This document shows, in pieces, positions 1 to 7,359 of a stretch of 64,000 bases of DNA (position 1 is the stretch's first letter; every line of letters begins with the position of its first letter). A program made the translations under genes and the position numbers. Under the pieces are notes generated by a model that saw only the letters and a list, made by a program, of their open reading frames with translations, was not told where the DNA came from and did not search any database. The stretch covers positions 310,001 to 374,000 of the forward strand of contig JBEKAA010000004.1 of NCBI GenBank assembly GCA_050018455.1, given 5' to 3'. This DNA is from RBG-13-68-16 sp050018455. Its GTDB lineage: Bacteria; Acidobacteriota; Thermoanaerobaculia; Thermoanaerobaculales; Thermoanaerobaculaceae.

Positions 1-2
1 GT

Positions 3-773
3 CTTCGCGGGCTCGCGGACGCGCTCAACCAGATGGCGGCCTCGCTGCAGCGCCGCGAGGAGACCAGCCGCCTGCGCGAGGCGGAGCTCGTCGGCCAGAC
101 CGAGCGGCTGGCGACGACGGCGCGGCTGGCGGCCGGCGTGGCGCACGAGCTCAACAACCCGCTGGGCGGCATCCTGCTCTACGGCAATCTCCTGGTCGAG
201 AGCACGCCGGTGGACGATCCGCGCCACGAGAACATGACGAGGATCGTGAAGCAGGCGACCCGGGCGCGCGACATCGTGCGCGGCCTGCTCGACTTCGCCC
301 GCGTGAGCCCGGCGGAGATATCCGTGCTCGATCTCAACCAGCTGGTTCGCGACACGCTGAAGCTGCTCGAGAAGCAACTCCAGGCGATCCAGGTGCGCAC
401 CGAGCAGTCGACCGTCGAGCTCCTGGTGCGGGCCGACGCCGGCCGGCTTCAGCAGGTCCTCGTCAACATCATCCTCAACGCCCTGGACGCGATGAGGGAC
501 GGTGGGTTGCTGACGATCCGCACCGGGTACTCCGAGAAGCCCGGCTTCTGCCGGGTGGCGATCACCGACACCGGTTGCGGGATCCGCGAGGACCACCTGC
601 CGCACCTCTTCGAGCCGTTCTTCACGACCAAGGAGGTCGGCCGCGGCGTCGGGCTCGGCCTCGCGATCTCCTACGGGATCGTGCGCCAGCACGGCGGCGA
701 CATCGAGGTGCAGAGTCAGGTCGGCGCGGGCACGACGTTCAGGGTCATGCTCCCGGCCGCCGAGGAGGCGTGA
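3..773 (+). CDS. Sensor histidine kinase, C-terminal part (5' end outside the window)
   Basis: The reading frame is open from base 3, so the gene starts upstream; an ATG at 33 is only an internal methionine. The first visible residues (LADALNQM) look like the end of a HAMP linker. Then come the dimerisation/phosphoacceptor box VAHELNNPL (its His is the autophosphorylation site), an N box (NALDAM), a G1 box DTGCGI, an F box FEPFFTTK and a G2 box GLGLAIS, giving a complete HisKA plus HATPase_c core. The sensing part is missing, so the stimulus cannot be read. The stop codon overlaps the start of the NtrC-type regulator, so the two are co-translated. Placed just before the hydrogenase/Hdr operon, the pair probably controls that operon, which is inference. 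Confidence 0.9.
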   Translation, partial: LRGLADALNQMAASLQRREETSRLREAELVGQTERLATTARLAAGVAHELNNPLGGILLYGNLLVESTPVDDPRHENMTRIVKQATRARDIVRGLLDFARVSPAEISVLDLNQLVRDTLKLLEKQLQAIQVRTEQSTVELLVRADAGRLQQVLVNIILNALDAMRDGGLLTIRTGYSEKPGFCRVAITDTGCGIREDHLPHLFEPFFTTKEVGRGVGLGLAISYGIVRQHGGDIEVQSQVGAGTTFRVMLPAAEEA

Positions 774-2125
774 TGGGCGCCGCGCCGGTGATCGTGGTCG
801 TGGACGACGAGGAGTCGATCCGGGACTCCTGCCGGCAGACCCTGGAGCGCTGCGGGTACCGCGTGGCCGCCGCGGCGGACGGTTTCTCGGCCATGAAGGC
901 CATCCACGTCAACAAGCCGGATCTCGTCATCCTCGACCTGAAGATGCCCGGCGTGGACGGCACAGAGCTGCTGCGCAGGATCAGGGCCGAGCACCCCGAC
1001 CTCGACGTCGTGGTGATCACGGGGTACTCGAGCGTCGGCTCCGCGGTCGAGTGCATGCGGCTGGGGGCGTACGACTACCTCCCCAAGCCGTTCGACACCG
1101 ACACGCTCAGGCTGGTGGTCCGCCGGGCCGTGGAGAAGCACGGCCTGGCGGTCGAGAACGAGGCCCTGCGGCGCACCCTGGCCGCGACGCCCGCGGGCGA
1201 CACGCTGCTGGGCGAGAGCCCCTCGATCCGACGGGTGCGCGAGCTCATCGCGCGTGTGGCGGTCGCCGACAGCACCGTCCTGATCACGGGCGAGAGCGGC
1301 ACCGGGAAGGAGCTCGTGGCGCGGGCGATCCACCATGCGAGCCCCCGGCGGGAGCGCCCGTTCGTCGCGGTGGACTGCAGCGCGCTCGTCGAGACGCTGT
1401 GCGAGAGCGAGCTGTTCGGGCACGTCAAGGGCGCCTTCACGGGCGCGGTCGCGAACCGTCCAGGCCGCTTCGAGCTCGCGAACGGCGGCACGGTGTTCCT
1501 CGACGAGATCGCCAACATCGGGCCTGCGATGCAGGCGAAGCTGCTGCGCGTCCTGCAGGAAAGGGAGATTACCCGCGTCGGCAGCGCCCAGCCGATCGCC
1601 GTGGACGTCCGCATCGTCGCCGCCACCAACCAGGACCTTTCGGCGGCGATGAAGGCCGGGCACTTCCGCGAGGACCTCTTCTACCGACTGAGCGTCGTGA
1701 CCATCGTTGTGCCTCCCCTGCGGACGAGGCGGGAGGACATTCCTCTCCTCGCCGAGGGGTTGCTGCGGCGCATCCAGGCGCGGCGCGCGCTCGCGCCGCG
1801 GCGGCTGTCGGCGGCGGCATTGGGCGCTCTGGGGGAGCATGACTGGCCGGGCAACGTCCGGGAGCTGGAGAACACGCTCGAGCGCGCGCTGCTGCTGGCA
1901 CAGGGCGAGGAGATCGAACCCGAGGACCTCGACCTCGCGGCGCGGCCTCAGTTGGAGGCCGACGGCGGGGTGCCGGGCGAGGCGCTCACGCTTGCGGCGG
2001 CGGAAACGCAGCAGATCATCCGCGTGCTCGAGATCACCGGCGGCCGCCTCGGCCAGACCGCCACGCTGCTCGGAATCGACCGCAAGACGCTCTGGCGCAA
2101 GATCAAAGGGTTTCACATTCGTTAA
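773..2125 (+). CDS. Sigma-54-dependent response regulator, NtrC family
   Basis: A 450-residue three-domain activator. The receiver domain (about residues 1-120) has the acidic pair DDEE and phosphoacceptor Asp in LVILDLKMPG. The AAA+ domain (about 140-370) has Walker A GESGTGKE, the sigma-54 contact loop GAFTGA, Walker B VFLDEI and WPGNVRELEN. The C-terminus has a Fis-type helix-turn-helix (GQTATLLGIDRKTLWRKI). The ATG at 773 overlaps the kinase TGA. It is the expected phospho-partner of the upstream kinase and would drive sigma-54 promoters by ATP hydrolysis. A -24/-12 element lies 123 bases after its stop, just before hdrC, making that operon the obvious target. Confidence 0.95.
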   Translation: MGAAPVIVVVDDEESIRDSCRQTLERCGYRVAAAADGFSAMKAIHVNKPDLVILDLKMPGVDGTELLRRIRAEHPDLDVVVITGYSSVGSAVECMRLGAYDYLPKPFDTDTLRLVVRRAVEKHGLAVENEALRRTLAATPAGDTLLGESPSIRRVRELIARVAVADSTVLITGESGTGKELVARAIHHASPRRERPFVAVDCSALVETLCESELFGHVKGAFTGAVANRPGRFELANGGTVFLDEIANIGPAMQAKLLRVLQEREITRVGSAQPIAVDVRIVAATNQDLSAAMKAGHFREDLFYRLSVVTIVVPPLRTRREDIPLLAEGLLRRIQARRALAPRRLSAAALGALGEHDWPGNVRELENTLERALLLAQGEEIEPEDLDLAARPQLEADGGVPGEALTLAAAETQQIIRVLEITGGRLGQTATLLGIDRKTLWRKIKGFHIR

Positions 2126-2209
2126 CCCCGCCGCGTGCGGCAGTTGGGGCAAAACGCCACAAGATGGGGTGATCTGGCCCTGAAAGGCGCGTGGGCGCGC
2201 TCCGTCATT

Positions 2210-2241
2210 TTGTATCTTGTGAACGAGTTAACAAGGTACAA
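2210..2241. repeat. Inverted repeat, possible activator site upstream of the hdr operon
   Basis: Arms TTGTATCTTGT (2210-2220) and ACAAGGTACAA (2231-2241) are reverse complements except at one position, separated by 10 bases. The centre is about 48 bases upstream of the start site predicted from the adjacent -24/-12 element. There is no T-run, so it does not look like a terminator. It could be an enhancer site for the NtrC-type regulator, though closer to the promoter than is usual, or an operator for another factor. Confidence 0.5.
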
Positions 2242-2247
2242 GCTTCT

Positions 2248-2263
2248 TGGCACGGAGAATGCT
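2248..2263 (+). promoter_or_regulatory. Sigma-54 (-24/-12) promoter of the Hdr/hydrogenase operon
   Basis: TGGCAC-GGAGA-ATGCT matches the sigma-54 consensus TGGCAC-N5-TTGCW at all but one position, with the invariant GG and GC correctly spaced. Transcription would start near 2274, about 136 bases before the hdrC ATG. An NtrC-type activator is encoded immediately upstream. Confidence 0.75.
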
Positions 2264-2409
2264 TGACGATCGATCGTGACCCACAGCGGCAAGTGGTCCC
2301 CCCCGATCACGGGACGGTGCCTCCGGCACCTCCCGCGGCGGCGCACGCCTGACGATCCGTCGTCGGGCCGCAGGGGGGCCTCGACCAGGCAGCCAATCGC
2401 GGAGGCGCC

Positions 2410-3006
2410 ATGACGGACCCGGCACCGGCCGCCCTGCGCTCGAAGGAGGCGGAGCTGCGCGCCGCCTTCTGGGACCAGGTCGCGACCTTTCCCAACGGCT
2501 TCAAGATCCGAGACTGCATCCAGTGCGGCACGTGCACGGGCTCCTGCCCGGTCGCCCACGCGATGGACATCACACCCAGGGAGATCGTGGCGCTGTTCCG
2601 CGCAGGGTTCCTCGAGGATATCCTGCGGAGCCGCTCGATCTGGATCTGCGCCTCGTGCTACGCGTGCACGGTGCGCTGCCCCCAGGGCATCCGGGTCACC
2701 GACAGCGTGTACGCGCTCAAGCGGCTGGCCGCCGAGAAGGGGATCTTCCCGAAGACCTTTCCCGCCCACGCCCTTTCCGAAGCGTTCGTCGGCAACATCC
2801 ACTCCTTCGGCCGTAACTGGGAGCTCTGGTTCGGCCTCAAGTACTACCTGTCGACGAATCCGGCCGGCCTGCTCTCGCCCAACATCCAGAAGTTTGCCAT
2901 TCGGATGCTGAAGCGGAAGCGGCTCGGCCTGAAGCCGGCGCGGATTCACGGGATGAAAGAGGTGAGGGCCATCATCAAGAAGGCGCAGTCCATGGGAGGC
3001 CTGTGA
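2410..3006 (+). CDS. hdrC: Heterodisulfide reductase subunit C-like iron-sulfur protein
   Basis: A 198-residue protein with two [4Fe-4S] motifs, Cys36/39/42/46 (CIQCGTCTGSCP) and Cys80/83/86/90 (CASCYACTVRCP), the architecture and length of HdrC. HdrC carries electrons from HdrA to the catalytic HdrB subunit. The ATG follows a GGAGGCG ribosome site. It is the first gene of the operon and overlaps hdrB by one base. The organism is not evidently a methanogen, so the final acceptor need not be CoM-S-S-CoB. Confidence 0.93.
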   Translation: MTDPAPAALRSKEAELRAAFWDQVATFPNGFKIRDCIQCGTCTGSCPVAHAMDITPREIVALFRAGFLEDILRSRSIWICASCYACTVRCPQGIRVTDSVYALKRLAAEKGIFPKTFPAHALSEAFVGNIHSFGRNWELWFGLKYYLSTNPAGLLSPNIQKFAIRMLKRKRLGLKPARIHGMKEVRAIIKKAQSMGGL

Positions 3007-3884
3007 TGGAGTACGCCTACTACCCCGGGTGCAGCCTCGAAGCGACGGGGCGGCCGTACGACGTCTCGCTGCGCCTCGTCTTCCAGCGGCTAGGGATCGG
3101 CCTCAAGGAGATCGAGGACTGGAACTGTTGCGGCGCCACGTCGTACATCTCGATGAACAAGCTGACCGCCTACTCCCTCACCGCCCGCAACCTGGCGTAC
3201 GCCGAGCGCATGGGGCTCGACGTCTGCGCCCCGTGCAGCTCGTGCTTCACGATCCTCTCCAAGGTCAACCGCCACATGCGATGGGGTGAGGAGCACAAGG
3301 CCCACATCAACGAGGTGCTGGCGGCGGCAGGTCTCTCGTACTCGGCCGGCCTCGAGGTTCTCCACCCGCTCGGCATCCTGGTGGACTTCTACGGGATCGA
3401 GCGCATCCAGGAGCGCGTGGTCTGCAAGCTCGACGGGCTCAAGGTCGCCCCGTACTACGGCTGCCAGATCGTCCGCCCCCAGGGCCGTTTCGACGACAGG
3501 GAGGACCCGCAACAGCTCGACAACCTCTTCAGCGCCGTCGGCGCCCAGGTCGTTCCATTCCCGGTCAAGGTCCGCTGCTGCGGCGGGATGCTCATGACCA
3601 GCTACGAGGAGGTGGCTTTAAAGCTGAACCGCGACATCCTGAGCGCCGCGCAGTTCGCCGGCGCGGACGTGATCGTCACGACCTGCCCGCTGTGCCAGAT
3701 CAACCTCGAGGCGTACCAGGACCGCATCAACAAGGTGCACGGCACCGAGTTCCGCATCCCGGTCGTCTACTTCACGCAGCTCCTCGGGCTCGCCCTCGGG
3801 CTGTCGCCCGAGGAGCTGAAGCTCGACGAGATGGTGGTGCCGCTGCCGAGCGCCGATCGGCGGCAAAGCGAGGTGCACGCATGA
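3006..3884 (+). CDS. hdrB: Heterodisulfide reductase subunit B-like protein (two CCG domains)
   Basis: A 292-residue protein with both cysteine-rich CCG domains. The first has an early YPGC, then NCCGA and CAPCSSC; the second has YYGCQ, RCCGG and TTCPLCQ. In HdrB these bind two non-cubane [4Fe-4S] clusters that reduce a disulfide, so the catalytic cysteines are intact. A GTG at 3003 is in frame just before the ATG at 3006; I prefer the ATG. It overlaps hdrC and the hdrA N-half by 1 and 4 bases, indicating tight translational coupling. The natural substrate in bacteria is generally unknown. Confidence 0.93.
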   Translation: MEYAYYPGCSLEATGRPYDVSLRLVFQRLGIGLKEIEDWNCCGATSYISMNKLTAYSLTARNLAYAERMGLDVCAPCSSCFTILSKVNRHMRWGEEHKAHINEVLAAAGLSYSAGLEVLHPLGILVDFYGIERIQERVVCKLDGLKVAPYYGCQIVRPQGRFDDREDPQQLDNLFSAVGAQVVPFPVKVRCCGGMLMTSYEEVALKLNRDILSAAQFAGADVIVTTCPLCQINLEAYQDRINKVHGTEFRIPVVYFTQLLGLALGLSPEELKLDEMVVPLPSADRRQSEVHA

Positions 3885-4813
3885 GCGACGGCCATCCCTC
3901 CGGCAACGGCACGCGCATTGGCGTCTACGTCTGCCACTGCGGCACCAACATCTCCAAGACGGTCGACGTCGCCGAGGTCGCGGCTGCCGCGGCGAGACAG
4001 CCCGGCGTGGCGGTCGCGAGGCACTACCGCTTCATGTGCTCCGATCCCGGCCAGGAGCTGATCCAGAAGGACATCCGCGAGCAGGGTCTCAATCGGGTCG
4101 TCGTGGCGGCGTGCAGCCCGCTGATGCACGAGCCGACGTTCCGCAAGGCGGTGGAGCGCGCCGGCCTCAACCGCTACCTGTTCCACATGGCGAATATCCG
4201 CGAGCAGGTCTCGTGGGTCACCGTGGATCCGGTCGCCGCGACGGGCAAGGCCACGGCGCTGGTCAGCGCGGCGGTGCGCCGGGTGGCCCTCCAGCAACCG
4301 CTCGAGATCCGGAGGGTGGAGATCAAGCGCCGCGCGCTGGTCGTCGGCGGCGGGATCGCCGGGATCGAGGCGGCCCTTCAGATGGCCGATGCCGGGTTCG
4401 AGGTCGTGCTGGTCGAGCGCGAGCCCTCGATCGGGGGCCACATGGCCAACTTCGACAAGACCTTTCCGACACTCGACTGCGCCGCCTGCATCCTCACCCC
4501 GAAAATGGTCGCGGTCGCCCAGCACCCCAACATCCGTCTGCTCACCTACACGGAGGTCGACGCGGTGGAAGGGTTCGTCGGAAACTTCAAGGTCACGATG
4601 CGCCGCAAGCCGCGCTTCGTGGACGTCTCCAAGTGCAACGGATGCGGCACCTGCTACGAGGCGTGCCCCTCGCGCCCGTACCCGACCCGCCGCCGCATGA
4701 TCCTCGCCGGCCGGGTCTACAAGGAAGGCACGCCCCGCCTCCTGGCTGCGGCCGACAAGCACGTCCACCGCGTGAGCCGGACGGGTGTCCCCGAGAGTGG
4801 AGGCGCTTCCTGA
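3881..4813 (+). CDS. hdrA: HdrA-like flavoprotein, N-terminal half only
   Basis: A 310-residue protein matching only the first half of HdrA (about 650 residues or more). It has the N-terminal VCHCG segment, an FAD-binding Rossmann motif near residue 156 (VVGGGIAGIEAA), the typical IGGHMANFDKTFPTLDCAACI stretch and one ferredoxin motif Cys252/255/258/262. The homology stops there and a short unrelated Arg-rich tail follows. The rest of HdrA, starting with the HdrA-typical PFRQAVPNTP segment, is encoded 2.5 kb away in the fusion gene at 7360-9114. Two intact genes lie between, so a simple frameshift is not the explanation. Residues for FAD, the bifurcating cofactor in HdrA, are in this half. 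Confidence 0.88.
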   Translation: MSDGHPSGNGTRIGVYVCHCGTNISKTVDVAEVAAAAARQPGVAVARHYRFMCSDPGQELIQKDIREQGLNRVVVAACSPLMHEPTFRKAVERAGLNRYLFHMANIREQVSWVTVDPVAATGKATALVSAAVRRVALQQPLEIRRVEIKRRALVVGGGIAGIEAALQMADAGFEVVLVEREPSIGGHMANFDKTFPTLDCAACILTPKMVAVAQHPNIRLLTYTEVDAVEGFVGNFKVTMRRKPRFVDVSKCNGCGTCYEACPSRPYPTRRRMILAGRVYKEGTPRLLAAADKHVHRVSRTGVPESGGAS

Positions 4814-5304
4814 TGAGCCAGAACATCCCAATGCCGGAACGGGTAGACCAGATCGTCGCCTCGTACCAGGCGAGGTCCACGGCGCTCATCATGGTCCTGC
4901 AGGAGGTCCAGCAGGAGTACTCGTACCTGCCGCCGGAGGCGCTGCAGCGGATCAGCGAGAGGATGGACCTCGCCCTGTCGCAGATCTACGGCGTGGCGAC
5001 GTTTTACAAGGCTTTCAGCCTGGAGCCGCGCGGCAAGCACCTGGTGTCGGTCTGCACCGGCACCGCGTGCCACGTGCGCAACTCGCAGAGCATCCTGGAG
5101 AGGCTCGAGCGCGACCTGCACGTCGAGCGGGGGCACACCTCGGCTGACCGCGAGGTCACCCTCGAGACCGTCAACTGCGTCGGCGCGTGCGCGCTCGGGC
5201 CGGTGGTGCTGGTCGACGGCAAGCACTACGGCCATCTCACCGTGGGCGAGGTCGAGAAGCTCGTCGAGGTGATCAGGCGGTGTCCGTGCTCGGTGCAGCA
5301 CTAG
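4813..5304 (+). CDS. nuoE: NuoE-like [2Fe-2S] subunit (NADH-linked)
   Basis: A 163-residue thioredoxin-like ferredoxin of the NuoE/HoxE/HndA type. The helical N-terminal part includes QIYGVATFYKAF. The [2Fe-2S] ligands are in CTGTACHVRNS and VNCVGACALGP. This subunit pairs with the NuoF-like flavoprotein that follows to exchange electrons with NAD(H). The ATG overlaps the TGA of the hdrA half. It is not part of a complex I cluster: its neighbours are Hdr and hydrogenase genes. Confidence 0.93.
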   Translation: MSQNIPMPERVDQIVASYQARSTALIMVLQEVQQEYSYLPPEALQRISERMDLALSQIYGVATFYKAFSLEPRGKHLVSVCTGTACHVRNSQSILERLERDLHVERGHTSADREVTLETVNCVGACALGPVVLVDGKHYGHLTVGEVEKLVEVIRRCPCSVQH

Positions 5305-5341
5305 GTTGATCCGTGGTTTTCAGCGGCCCGAGGAGGAGAGG

Positions 5342-7351
5342 ATGAGGCCGATTGCGAGTCCGAAGGAGCTCAACGACCTGAGGAGCCGTTTGAGGGCCGC
5401 CAACGACCCCAACCACACCTGGGTCCAGCTCTGCGCCGGCACGGGGTGCCTCGCGTGCGGTTGCGAGCCCGTGGCCGCCGCATTCCGTCAGAAGATCCAC
5501 GACGAGGGGCTGGAAGGGGTCGTCCACCTCAAGCTCACGGGCTGCCACGGGTTCTGCGAACGCGGCCCGCTCGCGGTGATCCAGCCGCAGGGCATCTTCT
5601 ACCAGCGGATCAGCCCGGACGACGTCGAGGCCATCGTCGATCAGACGGTCAAGCACGGCAGGGTGTTGACCAAGCTCCTCTACCGCGACCCTGCCACCAA
5701 GACCCGGATCGAGAAAGCCGAGGACATCCCCTTCTACAAGAAGCAGGTCCGTCTGGTCCTGCGCAGCAACGGCCACATCGACCCCACGTCGATCGAGGAC
5801 TACATCGCGTTCGGCGGCTACGCGGCGCTCGCCAAGGCGCTGACGACCATGCAGCCGGAGCGGATCGTCGATGAGATCAAGAGGTCCAGGCTGCGGGGCC
5901 GCGGCGGCGGCGGGTTCCCGACCGGGGTCAAGTGGGACACGTGCCGCAGGGCCCAGGAGGAGCCCAAGTACGTCATTTGCAACGCCGACGAGGGGGATCC
6001 GGGCGCCTTCATGGACCGTTCGGTGCTCGAGGGGAACCCCCACTCGGTGATCGAGGGGATGATCATCGGCGCGTACGCCATCGGATCCCACGAGGGATAT
6101 GTCTACGTCCGCCACGAGTACCCGCTCGCGGTCAAACACCTGTCGATAGCCCTCGACCAGGCGCGCGAACTCGGGCTCCTCGGCCCCAACATCCTCGGAT
6201 CGGGGTTCGCGTTCGACATCGGGGTGAGCCGGGGCGGCGGGGCGTTCGTCTGCGGCGAGTCCACCGCCCTGATGGCCTCGCTCGAAGGCAAGGTTGGCGA
6301 GCCGCGCGCCAAGTACGTGCACACCGTCGAGCACGGCCTCTGGGACAAGCCCTCGAACCTCAACAACGTCGAGACCTGGGCGAACGTCCCTCTCGTCATC
6401 GAGCACGGCGCCGACTGGTTCGCCTCCATCGGCACCGAGGGCTCAAAGGGCACCAAGGTGTTCGCGCTGACCGGCAAGATCTGCAACACCGGCCTGGTGG
6501 AAGTGCCGATGGGCATCACGTTGCGGGAGATCCTGCACGACATCGGCGGCGGCGTTCCGGGGAAGAAGAAGTTCAAGGCGGTTCAGACCGGCGGGCCGTC
6601 GGGCGGGACGCTCATCGTGGAGACCCGTGACGCGAAGATCATGCGCTCGATGGAGGATGCCGGCGAGATCGCCCCGGGCGACACGGTGACCAGCCTGCTC
6701 GATCTGCCGGTCGACTTCGACGAGCTGACGAGGGCCGGGTCGATGATGGGCTCCGGCGGCATGATCGTCATGGACCAGGACTCCTGCATGGTGGACGTGG
6801 CGAGGTACTTCATCCACTTCCTGATCGAGGAGTCGTGTGGGAAGTGCTTGCCGTGCCGCGAGGGTCTGCGGAAGCTCCACGAGATCCTCGAGCGCATCAC
6901 CAAGGGCGGGGGCGTGCCCGAGGACATCCTGACGCTGCAGGAGATCTCCGAAACCCTGATCGACACCAGCCTGTGCCAGCTCGGCGGCAGCGCTCCCAAC
7001 CCGGTGCTCTCAACCCTGCGGTACTTCCGCGACGAGTACGACGCCCACATCAGAGACAAGCGCTGCCCGGCCGGTGTGTGCAAGGAACTCGTCGGCTACG
7101 CGATCACCGAGGACTGCGTCGGTGACGCGAAGTGCTCCAAGGTGTGTCCGAGCGGTGCCATCACCGGTGGGCCGCGAGCCCTCCAGGTGATCGATCAGTC
7201 CAAGTGCATCCAGTGCGACGCCTGCTACCAGGTGTGCACGTTCAACGCCATCGTTCGGGTCAGGCGCGACCGGGCCGGCGACGTGCAGACAACCGCCCGA
7301 AGAACGTGGAAGCCGGTCAAGGAGCGCACCCAGGCCGAGGCCCGGGCCTAG
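5342..7351 (+). CDS. nuoF: NuoF/HndC-like NAD(P)H-binding FMN subunit with C-terminal ferredoxin domain
   Basis: A 669-residue protein. An N-terminal thioredoxin-like [2Fe-2S] domain (CAGTGCLACGCEP, GCHGFCERGP) precedes the NADH/FMN core (GRGGGGFPTGVKWD, NADEGDPGAFMDR), the N3-type [4Fe-4S] loop ESCGKCLPCREG, and a C-terminal 2x[4Fe-4S] ferredoxin (KCSKVCPSG, CIQCDACYQVC). This is the layout of HydB/HndC subunits of soluble NAD(P)-linked hydrogenases rather than plain complex I NuoF. The ATG at 5342 is preferred over an upstream TTG because it follows GAGGAGGAGAG. It would provide the NAD(P)H site of the complex. Confidence 0.93.
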   Translation: MRPIASPKELNDLRSRLRAANDPNHTWVQLCAGTGCLACGCEPVAAAFRQKIHDEGLEGVVHLKLTGCHGFCERGPLAVIQPQGIFYQRISPDDVEAIVDQTVKHGRVLTKLLYRDPATKTRIEKAEDIPFYKKQVRLVLRSNGHIDPTSIEDYIAFGGYAALAKALTTMQPERIVDEIKRSRLRGRGGGGFPTGVKWDTCRRAQEEPKYVICNADEGDPGAFMDRSVLEGNPHSVIEGMIIGAYAIGSHEGYVYVRHEYPLAVKHLSIALDQARELGLLGPNILGSGFAFDIGVSRGGGAFVCGESTALMASLEGKVGEPRAKYVHTVEHGLWDKPSNLNNVETWANVPLVIEHGADWFASIGTEGSKGTKVFALTGKICNTGLVEVPMGITLREILHDIGGGVPGKKKFKAVQTGGPSGGTLIVETRDAKIMRSMEDAGEIAPGDTVTSLLDLPVDFDELTRAGSMMGSGGMIVMDQDSCMVDVARYFIHFLIEESCGKCLPCREGLRKLHEILERITKGGGVPEDILTLQEISETLIDTSLCQLGGSAPNPVLSTLRYFRDEYDAHIRDKRCPAGVCKELVGYAITEDCVGDAKCSKVCPSGAITGGPRALQVIDQSKCIQCDACYQVCTFNAIVRVRRDRAGDVQTTARRTWKPVKERTQAEARA

Positions 7352-7359
7352 GAGGAGCG

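Noticed and set aside
716..2152. Long open frame antisense to the first NtrC-type regulator
   Set aside because: High-GC shadow; no protein-family features, while the + strand has a complete three-domain activator.
2121..2230. Intrinsic terminator between the first regulator and hdrC
   Set aside because: The inverted repeat there lacks a T-run and lies immediately upstream of a sigma-54 promoter, fitting an operator better.
4640..4813. Frameshift or in-frame Sec codon explaining the short HdrA
   Set aside because: The TGA at 4811 overlaps a good nuoE start, no HdrA sequence follows in any frame, and the missing half is found intact 2.5 kb downstream.
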